Shown: positions 1 to 6,367, counted from the stretch's first letter. The stretch: 8,593 nt of DNA from an uncultured Collinsella sp. (GCA_900551605.1 URWS01000044.1:1-8593); one strand, 5' to 3'. The notes: generated by a model not told the origin, from the letters alone. Numbers and translations are program-made.

Positions 1-30
1 CGTGGGCTCGGAGATGTGTATAAGAGACAG
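1..30 (+). other. Nextera sequencing adapter (artifact)
   Basis: These 30 bases match the 3' end of the Illumina Nextera transposase read-2 adapter. Bases 12-30 are the 19-bp Tn5 mosaic end AGATGTGTATAAGAGACAG. The join to genomic sequence is exactly at base 31. The apparent starts at 2 (MCIRDR) and 16 (MYKRQ) are translations of adapter and are not biological. The window therefore begins at an untrimmed contig edge. Confidence 0.98.
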
Positions 31-822
31 GAGTCGGGCCGCGCGGTGGCCGCCGACGGCACCGAGCTCACGTGCGGCTTGGTCCCGCTTGCCGGCGACG
101 TGCGCTTCCATGCCGTGGACTTTTCCTACGTGCCGGGCGCCCGCGTGCTCACGGACCTCAACCTGTTTGCCAAGCCGGGGCAAAAGATTGCGTTTGTGGG
201 CTCCACGGGCGCCGGCAAGACGACCATTACCAACCTCATCAACCGCTTCTACGAGGTCGATGACGGCGAGATCGCGTACGACGGCATCGACGTCAAGCAC
301 ATTGCCAAGGCCAGCCTGCGCGGGTCGCTCGGCATTGTGCTGCAGGACACGCACCTGTTTAGCGGCACCATTGCGCAGAACATCCGCTTTGGCAAGCTCG
401 ACGCGACCGACGAGGAGGTGCGCGCCGCTGCCGAGGCCGCCTGCGCCGACTCGTTTATCCGCCGCCTGCCGCGGGGCTACGACACACCGGTCACGGCCGA
501 CGGCGCCAACCTGTCGCAGGGTCAGCGTCAGCTGCTCGCCATCGCGCGCGTGGCCGTCGCCGATCCGCCGGTGCTCATCCTGGACGAGGCCACGAGTTCC
601 ATCGACACGCGTACCGAAAAGCTCATCGAGCGCGGTATGGACCGCATCATGCGCGGACGCACCACCTTTATGATCGCGCATCGCCTGTCCACCGTCCGCG
701 ATGCCGACGCCATCATGGTCCTCGAACACGGCCGCATCATCGAGCGCGGCACGCACGAAGAGCTGCTCGCCCAGCACGGCGAGTACTGGCAGCTGGCGCA
801 TGGCTTAAAAGAGCTGGATTAA
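31..822 (+). CDS. ABC exporter ATP-binding domain, 5'-truncated
   Basis: This is the C-terminal part of an ABC transporter of the exporter type with permease and ATPase in one chain; only the nucleotide-binding domain is present. All ATPase motifs can be seen: Walker A GSTGAGKT (199-222), the Q-loop glutamine in VLQDTHLF (343-345), signature LSQGQ (511-525), Walker B VLILDE with the catalytic glutamate at 586-588, and the H-loop histidine in IAHRLS (679-681). The domain should therefore be able to hydrolyse ATP. The N-terminal membrane domain (usually about 300 residues) lies off the contig. The LSQGQRQLLAIAR and DEATSSIDT wording is common in the catalytic half of heterodimeric multidrug exporters, so a partner gene may lie upstream; this is inference. 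The substrate cannot be told. The gene ends with TAA and is followed 49 bp later by a long palindrome that could act as its terminator. Confidence 0.93.
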   Translation, partial: ESGRAVAADGTELTCGLVPLAGDVRFHAVDFSYVPGARVLTDLNLFAKPGQKIAFVGSTGAGKTTITNLINRFYEVDDGEIAYDGIDVKHIAKASLRGSLGIVLQDTHLFSGTIAQNIRFGKLDATDEEVRAAAEAACADSFIRRLPRGYDTPVTADGANLSQGQRQLLAIARVAVADPPVLILDEATSSIDTRTEKLIERGMDRIMRGRTTFMIAHRLSTVRDADAIMVLEHGRIIERGTHEELLAQHGEYWQLAHGLKELD

Positions 823-871
823 CCCGTTCGAGCACGATGCTTTGATCCCTCCGTGCCCCTCACCTCGACTC

Positions 872-936
872 AAACCATCACAACATTCGACGTTTTTTGC
901 CAAAAACGGGAAAAGCATCGAATGTTGTGATGGTTT
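872..936 (+). repeat. Palindrome family A, copy 1
   Basis: A perfect 19-bp inverted repeat, AAACCATCACAACATTCGA (872-890) and its reverse complement (918-936), encloses a 27-nt spacer. Within the spacer CGTTTTT (891-897) can pair with AAAAACG (902-908) as an inner hairpin. The right arm runs into TTTTT (934-938), so the RNA would form a strong stem with a U-tract and could end transcription of the ABC gene. Related copies are at 2116-2176 (same orientation) and 6217-6275 (opposite orientation, judged by the spacer). No protein is encoded here. Confidence 0.9.
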
Positions 937-1037
937 TTCTGCCACTCGACCGGGTGGAATCGCTTTCTTGCGCACGAAGGTGTGCGGACCCGTGGGCAGG
1001 GGAATAAGGTTGGTTATCCGACTCCATTGGAGGGCTC

Positions 1038-2075
1038 ATGGACCTGCCGATCGTCCTGTCCCATAAGACTGCCTGGCTGTACCACAACGTGGCGCGCCCG
1101 TCCGAGCCGCTCTCGCGAGCAAGCAGCCTATACGATGAGGACTCGCTTGCTAACGAGGCGGAGCCGACCGCGAGCCTGCCCAAATTGGGACTCGATGCCA
1201 AGGGGCTGAGGGCTTCAACGGCAGTTGGGATCGTTACCGACTATCTGGTCTCACTTGGTATTCCACGAGAAGAGCTCGATCATATCGACACGCTCGTCAA
1301 CTTCGATTTTGAGCGCTCGACGCCGGCTGGATTTAGGTGCCACGTGTTTGGAGCGCCGGTACCTCCAGGCCATCTTATCGAGGTGGCAGAGGGCCTTCTA
1401 GTGGTTGATGAGGCCATGTGCTTTGTCCAGGCGGGCTCGTGGATGAGCGAGTCCGAGCAGCTGGAATATGGCTACGAAATCTGTGCCCGATACCATTTGA
1501 ATCATCTGTCGACAGGCGATTATATCGAGATGGGGCAGAGGTATACCGTTGCCGACTTGATTGCTTATTGCAATGAGAACCGATCTCGTCAGGGGGCTAT
1601 ACGCGCGGCCGCTGTGCTCAAGCGCGTGCACGATGGCGCGCGGTCGCCCATGGAGACGGCCACCGCAATCATGGTCGTAGCAAAACGTTCCCAGGGCGGG
1701 CTGGGATACGCCAAGATCGAGCTCAACCATCGGGTCGATGTTCCCAACGAGTTCAAGTATCTCGCAAAGGCCGGGTATTTCGAGATTGACGTATATGCGC
1801 CTGCAAGCGGTACAGGGATTGAATACAACGGTTCGGACCATCTTGATAAACAGCGCAGCGCGTCGGATGCGGAGCGTATGACCGTGCTGAGTGCGCTGGG
1901 CTTTAGGATGATCGTCCTCACCGGGACTCAGTTTGCCCACCAGCTGCAATTGCATCGGGCGATGAACGCCATCGCACTTGCGATGGGCCTTAAGTGCGAC
2001 CGAAGCGAAGCGTTTCAGAAGCGGCAGAACGACCTGCGAGAATTCGTGATTCGTCACTGGGACGGTGGCCTTTAG
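1038..2075 (+). CDS. Predicted PD-(D/E)XK (DUF559/Vsr-like) nuclease
   Basis: A 345-residue protein of unproven function. The C-terminal half (about 200-310) resembles the DUF559/Vsr-like endonuclease fold: SPMET with E206, then FEIDVY with D251, IEYNG with E262, and SDAERMTVLSALGFR with D277 and R280. These fit the usual D...E-x-D/N-G...D-x-x-R pattern, with asparagine in the E-x-[D/N]-G position. The N-terminal half (about 60-160) has no catalytic motif I recognise; its position and 'HVFGAPVP...EGLLVVDEA' wording recall actinobacterial AbiEi-like plus DUF559 proteins, which is a weak comparison. ATG is chosen at 1038 because GGAGG (1029-1033) sits 4 nt upstream. The gene stands alone, looks lower in GC and uses more varied codons than its neighbours, and is bracketed by two same-orientation family A palindromes, all of which suggest acquired accessory DNA. 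It has no signal peptide or membrane segment, so it should be cytoplasmic. Alternative: a DNA-binding regulator with a dead nuclease fold. Confidence 0.75.
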   Translation: MDLPIVLSHKTAWLYHNVARPSEPLSRASSLYDEDSLANEAEPTASLPKLGLDAKGLRASTAVGIVTDYLVSLGIPREELDHIDTLVNFDFERSTPAGFRCHVFGAPVPPGHLIEVAEGLLVVDEAMCFVQAGSWMSESEQLEYGYEICARYHLNHLSTGDYIEMGQRYTVADLIAYCNENRSRQGAIRAAAVLKRVHDGARSPMETATAIMVVAKRSQGGLGYAKIELNHRVDVPNEFKYLAKAGYFEIDVYAPASGTGIEYNGSDHLDKQRSASDAERMTVLSALGFRMIVLTGTQFAHQLQLHRAMNAIALAMGLKCDRSEAFQKRQNDLREFVIRHWDGGL

Positions 2076-2115
2076 GGGTGCTTTGGTCCTTCTACGGGGT
2101 ACCGTGGGCAGGCAA

Positions 2116-2176
2116 ACCATCACAACATTCGACGTTTTTCGCCAAAATCGGGAAAAGCATCGAATGTTGTGATGGT
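2116..2176 (+). repeat. Palindrome family A, copy 2
   Basis: A perfect 17-bp inverted repeat, ACCATCACAACATTCGA (2116-2132) and its complement (2160-2176), has a 27-nt spacer that differs from copy 1 at two positions. It begins 40 bp after the nuclease stop codon and lies upstream of the moaA leader. It has the same orientation as copy 1, so the nuclease gene sits between direct copies of the element. It may also serve as terminator for the nuclease gene, though no long U-tract follows (CTGTG). Confidence 0.9.
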
Positions 2177-2238
2177 CTGTGTTGAGGATGGGCTTGGAAA
2201 GTCCGTTTTGCTCGAAGCGACCTGTCCTGTCGTACGGG

Positions 2239-2268
2239 TGTCGGCATGATTCTCTCGTGGGGTATTAT
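2239..2268 (+). promoter_or_regulatory. Possible moaA promoter
   Basis: TATTAT (2263-2268) is a good -10 match and lies 39 bp before the chosen moaA start, in the locally most AT-rich stretch of the leader. The -35 region (TGTCGG, 2239-2244, 18-nt gap) is poor. Transcription from here would give a short leader of about 30 nt, leaving no room for a molybdenum-cofactor riboswitch. Confidence 0.25.
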
Positions 2269-2294
2269 GTTTTCCAAAGAATAAAACGCCGCGT

Positions 2295-2303
2295 GAGGGG
2301 AGG
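2295..2303 (+). promoter_or_regulatory. moaA ribosome binding site
   Basis: GAGGGGAGG ends 4 nt before GTG 2308. It decides the moaA start: the frame is open back to 2179, but no such site precedes the upstream GTG/TTG/ATG codons, which abut the palindrome, and the added residues do not look like MoaA. Confidence 0.8.
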
Positions 2304-2307
2304 CTGC

Positions 2308-3363
2308 GTGGACGGGCGCGTGCAACATGATGGTTTTGGCCGCGATATCAACTACCTGCGCATTGCCGTAACTGACAAATGCAATTTCCGTTGCATTTAC
2401 TGCATGCCCGCCGACGGCGTGGCCCCGCGTGCGCACGATGAACTCCTCAGTGCCGAGGAAATTGCCCGCTTTGTGCGCCTGGTGGCGGGGGAGGGCATCC
2501 GCCGCGTGCGCCTGACGGGTGGCGAGCCGCTGGTCAGCCGCCGCATCATCCCGCTCATCCGCGACATTCGCGCGATTCCGCAGATCCAGGACATCTCGCT
2601 TACCACCAACGGCGCCCTGTTGCCCCAACTGGCACCACAGCTCAAAGATGCGGGGCTCGATCGCGTTAACATTTCGCTCGACACCCTCGACCCCGCGATG
2701 TTTGGCAAGATTACGCGCCTGGGTCGGCTCGAGCAAACCATGGCCGGCATCGATGCGGCGCTGGCCTGGGGCTTTGAGCCAGTTAAGCTTAACTGCGTGG
2801 TCGTGCGTCGACTCAACCAGGACGTGGCGGCCCTTGCGCGCCTGACTGTCGACCGTCCCATTCACCTGCGGTTTATAGAGTACATGCCCATCGGCGACGA
2901 GCGCACGAGCTCGCATTGCGCCGTGGATCCGCATACGCCTGCGCTCAATCCCGAGCTGTGGGACGCGAGCGACACCATTCCGAGCGATGAGCTGCGGGCG
3001 CGCATCGATGCCGCGGCGACGGCGGCGGGTCTGGGTGAGCTCGAGCCGCTCGACATGAGCGACACCCCCGCCGGCGCTGGTCCCGCGCGCTATTGGCGCT
3101 TTTCGGGTGCGGCGGGCACGGTCGGATTCATCAGCGCCATGTCCAACCATTTTTGTGCGAGCTGCAACCGTTTGCGCCTGACGGCCGACGGCAATGTGCG
3201 CCCGTGCCTGTTTAGCGATGCCGAGTATTCGGTGCGCGAGGCGCTGCGTTGCGGTGATGATATGCAGGTACTTTCGATTTGGCGCGACGCCGTGTCCCAC
3301 AAACCGCAGGAACACGCGATAATTGAGGGCACGCAACGATTTATGTCCCAAATCGGAGGATGA
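2308..3363 (+). CDS. moaA: GTP 3',8-cyclase MoaA
   Basis: A radical-SAM enzyme of 351 residues that carries out the first step of molybdenum-cofactor synthesis, turning GTP into 3',8-cyclo-GTP. The N-terminal [4Fe-4S] site CNFRCIYC (C25, C29, C32) binds SAM, and TGGEPL is the radical-SAM GGEP motif. The MoaA-specific second cluster is present as C283, C286 and C300 (FCASC then RPC), with NRLRL between them for GTP contact. The protein ends in the conserved C-terminal Gly-Gly tail (SQIGG), so it looks complete. LRFIEYMPIGDE is a typical central MoaA segment; the piece after it (about residues 195-230) is somewhat longer than usual. GTG 2308 is chosen for its strong ribosome site and because it places the first cysteine at residue 25, as in the family. 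The next gene starts 4 bp after the stop, so the two are surely co-transcribed and probably translationally coupled. Confidence 0.96.
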   Translation: MDGRVQHDGFGRDINYLRIAVTDKCNFRCIYCMPADGVAPRAHDELLSAEEIARFVRLVAGEGIRRVRLTGGEPLVSRRIIPLIRDIRAIPQIQDISLTTNGALLPQLAPQLKDAGLDRVNISLDTLDPAMFGKITRLGRLEQTMAGIDAALAWGFEPVKLNCVVVRRLNQDVAALARLTVDRPIHLRFIEYMPIGDERTSSHCAVDPHTPALNPELWDASDTIPSDELRARIDAAATAAGLGELEPLDMSDTPAGAGPARYWRFSGAAGTVGFISAMSNHFCASCNRLRLTADGNVRPCLFSDAEYSVREALRCGDDMQVLSIWRDAVSHKPQEHAIIEGTQRFMSQIGG

Positions 3364-3367
3364 TCAT

Positions 3368-4681
3368 ATGGCCAAGAGCAGGTACGCCGATGCCACCAAG
3401 GCCGCTCGCAGGGCCGCGATGTCTGCCCGTAACGTCACGGCGAATGCCAAAGCCGCTGCGGCATCCGCGCAGGGCGCAACGACGTCCACTGGCAATGCTG
3501 CCGAGCCGCTCGCCCGCGATGCCCGCCGCGACGAGCTCACGCACGTGGACGCCAAGGGCGAGGTTCGCATGGTCGACGTTTCCGACAAGGCCGAGACCCA
3601 CCGCATCGCCATCGCCGAGGGCACCATCCTCATGCATCCCCAGACGCAAGCCATGGTGCTGCAGGACCGTGCCAAAAAGGGCGACGTGCTTGCCTGCGCG
3701 CGCGTGGCAGGCATTATGGCCATCAAGCGCACGAGCGACATCATTCCCATGTGCCATCCGCTGCTCATCACCAAGAGCAAGTGCGATATCGAGCCCATTG
3801 CGGCAGCGGGAACGCCTGTCGAGGATGTGCCCGAGGGTTGGGCGCCGGCGCGTGCGGACGGACAGGTTGGCTTTCATGTGCTGGTCACGGCAGGCGTGAC
3901 GGGCAAAACCGGCATCGAGATGGAGGCACTGACCGGTGCGAGTGCCGCGTGCCTGACCATCTACGACATGTGCAAGGCGGTCGACCGTGGCATGGAGATC
4001 GTCGACGTTCGCCTGTTGCACAAGGAGGGCGGCCGTTCGGGCGTGTGGGATCGCGTCGAGCGCCAGGCTGCTGCTGTTGAGGCTGCTGCTGCCGACGGCG
4101 CCGCGCCCGTTACCGTGCCCGTCGCCGTTGCGTCCGCGGCGCCCGCCCCGGCGGTCCCCGCAATCGCGTTTATCGGCTACCAAAACTCGGGCAAGACTAC
4201 GCTCGTCGAGAAGGTTATCGCCGAGCTCACTCGCCGTGGCCTGCGCGTGGGTTCGCTCAAACACCACGGACATCATGGCTTTGATATCGACGTGCCCGCC
4301 AAGGACACCTGGCGCCATCACCAGGCAGGCTCCAAGCACGTGGGCCTCATTTGCGCCACGCGCTGGGCGGAGTACGCCGACACGCGTGAGGAGGACGAGA
4401 TGCCGGCGCGCGAGCTGCTGTCACGCTACAACGACGTCGACGTGGTGATCATCGAGGGCTACAAGACCGAGGGCTTCGACAACATCGTGGTCGCGCGCTC
4501 CGGTGTCGACCGTCTGCGCGGCAAGAGTTCGCTCGATCTGGTCGACGGCCGCACGCTGGCCCTCGCCTGCAACGAGGCTCTGGCACGCCAAGCCTTCGAC
4601 GCCGGCTTCGCGACCCGAGCCATCAACATCAACGACGCCCGAGCCATCTGCGACCTGATCCAAGACCATCTTCAGGCTTGA
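3368..4681 (+). CDS. moaC-mobB: MoaC-MobB fusion protein, Moco synthesis
   Basis: A 437-residue fusion of two molybdenum-cofactor proteins. Residues 1-54 are an Ala-rich, basic, low-complexity extension of unknown role. Residues 57-232 are MoaC, cyclic pyranopterin monophosphate synthase, which acts on the MoaA product: LTHVDAKGEVRMVDVSDKAE, KKGDV (K104), DIIPMCHPL, KTGIEMEALTGAS, YDMCKAVD (D200, K203) and KEGGRSG. K104 and K203 line up with the E. coli catalytic lysines K51 and K131. An insertion of about 15-20 residues (near 145-165) is absent from E. coli MoaC. An Ala/Val/Pro linker (234-265) leads to MobB, a P-loop GTPase linked to guanylation of the cofactor: Walker A GYQNSGKT (270-277), KHHGHHGFDID (298-308), WRHHQAGS (315-322) and VVIIEGYKTEGF (359-370). 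ATG 3368 is chosen because GGAGGA (3355-3360), inside the end of moaA, precedes it by 7 nt. No MobA, MoeA, MoaD or MoaE gene is in the window. Confidence 0.95.
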   Translation: MAKSRYADATKAARRAAMSARNVTANAKAAAASAQGATTSTGNAAEPLARDARRDELTHVDAKGEVRMVDVSDKAETHRIAIAEGTILMHPQTQAMVLQDRAKKGDVLACARVAGIMAIKRTSDIIPMCHPLLITKSKCDIEPIAAAGTPVEDVPEGWAPARADGQVGFHVLVTAGVTGKTGIEMEALTGASAACLTIYDMCKAVDRGMEIVDVRLLHKEGGRSGVWDRVERQAAAVEAAAADGAAPVTVPVAVASAAPAPAVPAIAFIGYQNSGKTTLVEKVIAELTRRGLRVGSLKHHGHHGFDIDVPAKDTWRHHQAGSKHVGLICATRWAEYADTREEDEMPARELLSRYNDVDVVIIEGYKTEGFDNIVVARSGVDRLRGKSSLDLVDGRTLALACNEALARQAFDAGFATRAININDARAICDLIQDHLQA

Positions 4682-4702
4682 CGCTGCGCCGCCATAACAT
4701 AG

Positions 4703-4740
4703 ACCTGCCAAAAAGGGACAGGTTTATTTTGGCAGGTTTT
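4703..4740 (+). terminator. Terminator of moaA/moaC-mobB operon
   Basis: An 11-bp stem, ACCTGCCAAAA (4703-4713) with TTTTGGCAGGT (4727-4737), has a 13-nt loop and is followed by TTTT. It starts 21 bp after the operon's stop codon. Its loop carries GGGACAGG, resembling the loop of the family B palindromes (4760, 6303, 7258), so it may be a diverged copy that now serves as terminator. Confidence 0.65.
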
Positions 4741-4759
4741 ATCTGGGCAAACATCAATT

Positions 4760-4797
4760 CCACCACAAAGGGGCCAGGCACCTTTGTGGTGGTTTTT
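4760..4797. repeat. Palindrome family B, copy 1
   Basis: A perfect 12-bp inverted repeat, CCACCACAAAGG (4760-4771) with its complement (4781-4792), encloses the 9-nt loop GGCCAGGCA and is followed by TTTTT. It could work as a second terminator. The stem end AAAGG/CCTTT and the loop pattern GGNCAGGCW recur at 6303 and 7258. The core resembles repeats that I associate with RAYT (REP-associated tyrosine transposase) mobilisation in other bacteria; that link is from memory and no transposase is present here. Confidence 0.85.
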
Positions 4798-4800
4798 GCT

Positions 4801-4837
4801 TTGGTAGATCTTTGGGACATGCCTTAAAATCTACCAA
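4801..4837. repeat. Inverted repeat TTGGTAGAT/ATCTACCAA
   Basis: A perfect 9-bp inverted repeat (4801-4809 with 4829-4837) has a 19-nt loop containing GGGACATGCC. It begins four bases after the T-tract of the preceding palindrome, making three hairpins in tandem. It looks like a third kind of intergenic palindrome. A much weaker relative (TTGGTAG...CTACC) may lie at 7401-7434. Confidence 0.65.
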
Positions 4838-4888
4838 GTAGTTCGTGCTGGCAAAAACGGAGAGAAGAGTCCCGATGCGTCCTTAACG

Positions 4889-4952
4889 TTGCATACGGAA
4901 AGATTGAGTCGATGGTCGGCGGTCAATGCCCGCGGCCCGTATTCGTATGCAA
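4889..4952 (+). promoter_or_regulatory. Inverted repeat just before MFS gene RBS
   Basis: TTGCATACG (4889-4897) and CGTATGCAA (4944-4952) are perfect 9-bp inverted repeats 46 nt apart. The right arm ends one base before the ribosome site AAGGAG (4954-4959). If transcribed, the arms would form a stem closing a 64-nt domain against the ribosome site, which would suit translational control. Alternatively the two halves are operator sites for a regulator. I could not match the interior to a known riboswitch. Confidence 0.4.
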
Positions 4953-4964
4953 TAAGGAGCGCCC

Positions 4965-6212
4965 ATGTCCCTATCTCTAATCTCAAAATCCCAACCATCG
5001 CTGTCCGCGCAGGCAAAGCGCCTGGTGGCGATGCGGTTTCTCATCTACACCGGCTTCCAGACCAGCTACTTTATCGGCGTTATCGGAACGCTCACCTATG
5101 CGGATGGCGCTTCGGTCGTCGCGACGTCGCTGGCCGTTCTGTTTATGAACGTTTTCGTAATCCTGGGATCCTTTGCGGGTGGCGCGGCGCTCGACGCCTG
5201 GGGCCCGCGCCGCCATTTTATGCTGAGCATCGTCGGCACGCTGGCAACGGGCGTGGCAATCATCGCCTTTGGCAGCGCGACCGGAACGGTCCTTGCCGGC
5301 GCGGTACTCTTGGGCTTTGTAATGGGGTTCGCCCAGCCCATCGCCACGTCCTATCCGGCCTACCTCACCGACGACCCCGTCGAGCTCAAAGACATCAACT
5401 CCGCCATCACCATGTTCTCCAACGTGAGCATTATCGTCGGGCCCACGCTGGGCGGCTTTGCCGCGGCGGCCGCATCGTCGCGCGCGGTGTTTGTGCTCAT
5501 GATGCTGTTCACCCTGCTGGCTCTTATCGCCGGCTGGGGGTTTAAGTCACGGGAAGGTCGCGTCGCCGGGTGCGCAAGCCAAAGCCCCAACCCCAGCACG
5601 TCCGCTCGCGTCACCTTCGCAGCCAGCATCAAGACGGTCTTCACCAACAGCGTCCTCGCCCTGCTCTTCTGCATCATCTTCCTTTCGAACTTTGGCTACG
5701 GCGCCTTCGACCCGCTGGAGTCGTTCTTCTATCGCGACGTCCTGCACGTCGGCGTCGAGTGGATGGGCTGGCTCTCGTCAGCCTGCGGTGTGGGCGCGGT
5801 GCTGGGCGCCGTGGTCGCGCTCCGCATGCCGCCGCGCTTCGTCAGCCTTAAAACGTTGCTCGTGGCGCTTATGTCCGTAGGCCTGGGAAGCCTGCTCTAT
5901 GTGGGCACGCCGTACGTGGGCGTGGCGCTCATCGGCCAGATCGCCCTGGGCGTGGCCTGGGGCGTCGTCAACCCGCTCCATAACACTATTGTGCAAACGA
6001 CGGCCCCGCTCGAGCAGCTCGGCCGCGTTAACTCGGTCATGGGCTTTGGCAACATGTTCGCCGGCGTGGCCCCGCTGGCGATTGCCCCGTGGCTGGCAGC
6101 AACATTTGGCGTGCAACAGACACTCGTAGGCGCGGGCCTGGTTGTAACGGCAGTTCCCGCGGCGCTGCTGCTGTTTGGACGCAAGTATTTTGATCGTGCT
6201 GCAGAACGGTAA
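4965..6212 (+). CDS. MFS transporter, probable efflux
   Basis: A 415-residue integral membrane protein of the major facilitator superfamily. By eye there are 12 hydrophobic segments, roughly residues 22-44, 51-77, 84-103, 105-127, 147-170, 172-192, 225-247, 265-287, 294-314, 317-337, 353-380 and 385-405. The second and third are joined by a motif-A-like loop (GGAALDAWGPRRH, 72-84), and a polar central loop (193-224) divides the two six-helix halves. Length and layout are normal for drug:H+ antiporter type MFS proteins, but the substrate cannot be read from the sequence. ATG 4965 is supported by AAGGAG (4954-4959) 5 nt upstream. The gene is alone in its transcription unit: hairpins precede it, and a family A palindrome begins 4 bp after its stop codon. 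The inverted repeat at 4889-4952 may regulate it. Confidence 0.9.
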   Translation: MSLSLISKSQPSLSAQAKRLVAMRFLIYTGFQTSYFIGVIGTLTYADGASVVATSLAVLFMNVFVILGSFAGGAALDAWGPRRHFMLSIVGTLATGVAIIAFGSATGTVLAGAVLLGFVMGFAQPIATSYPAYLTDDPVELKDINSAITMFSNVSIIVGPTLGGFAAAAASSRAVFVLMMLFTLLALIAGWGFKSREGRVAGCASQSPNPSTSARVTFAASIKTVFTNSVLALLFCIIFLSNFGYGAFDPLESFFYRDVLHVGVEWMGWLSSACGVGAVLGAVVALRMPPRFVSLKTLLVALMSVGLGSLLYVGTPYVGVALIGQIALGVAWGVVNPLHNTIVQTTAPLEQLGRVNSVMGFGNMFAGVAPLAIAPWLAATFGVQQTLVGAGLVVTAVPAALLLFGRKYFDRAAER

Positions 6213-6216
6213 GAAA

Positions 6217-6275
6217 CCGTCACAACATTTGATGAAAATCGCGATTTTGCCGAAAAACGTCGAATGTTGTGATGG
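6217..6275 (-). repeat. Palindrome family A, copy 3 (inverted)
   Basis: Arms CCGTCACAACATTTGA (6217-6232) and TCGAATGTTGTGATGG (6260-6275) are separated by 27 nt, the same spacing as the other copies. The two arm mismatches (6219 and 6230) are both G-T, so they still pair as G-U in RNA. The spacer matches copies 1 and 2 only when read on the opposite strand (CGTTTTTCG...CAAAATCG), so this copy is inverted. It holds a 14-bp perfect palindrome, AAAATCGCGATTTT (6235-6248). It starts 4 bp after the MFS stop codon and may terminate that gene. Confidence 0.87.
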
Positions 6276-6302
6276 ATTGTGCTGAGGCCCGAGCACCACA
6301 AG

Positions 6303-6335
6303 CCGCCACAAAGGGGTCAGGCACCTTTGTGGCGG
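6303..6335. repeat. Palindrome family B, copy 2
   Basis: Perfect 12-bp arms CCGCCACAAAGG (6303-6314) and complement (6324-6335) enclose the loop GGTCAGGCA. Compared with the copy at 4760, position 3 of the arm is G instead of A, and the partner base is C instead of T, so pairing is kept. No T-tract follows on the + strand. Confidence 0.85.
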
Positions 6336-6358
6336 TCGGGCTCCAACGACCCGCGCCT

Positions 6359-6367
6359 TGGTATACC
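6359..6367 (+). promoter_or_regulatory. Possible extended -10 for the HAD gene
   Basis: TGGTATACC fits a TGn-TATAnn extended -10 element and would start transcription about 50 nt before the HAD gene. It lies within the 10-bp palindrome TGGTATACCA (6359-6368). No convincing -35 is visible upstream. Confidence 0.25.

Noticed and set aside
939..1037. Small hairpins CCAC...GTGG and CGCAC...GTGCG before the nuclease gene
   Set aside because: Stems of 4-5 bp in GC-rich DNA are expected by chance.
2179..2307. Extended N-terminus of MoaA from GTG 2179
   Set aside because: The extra 43 codons begin at the edge of a palindrome, have no ribosome site and no similarity to MoaA; GTG 2308 has a strong site.
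2177..2307. Molybdenum-cofactor riboswitch before moaA
   Set aside because: I could not find its conserved stems or core, and the most likely promoter leaves only about 30 nt of leader.
2092..3351. Long minus-strand open frame (419 codons) opposite moaA
   Set aside because: It mirrors moaA codons in GC-rich DNA, runs through a palindrome, lacks any recognisable domain and is rich in His/Arg/Ala as expected for a shadow.
3341..4339. Minus-strand open frame (332 codons) opposite moaC-mobB
   Set aside because: Shadow of a verified coding frame; its composition is biased (Gly, His, Arg, Asp) and it has no known motif.
872..6275. Family A palindromes as a CRISPR array
   Set aside because: The copies are separated by whole genes, are themselves palindromic and one is inverted; there are no regularly spaced short repeats or cas genes.
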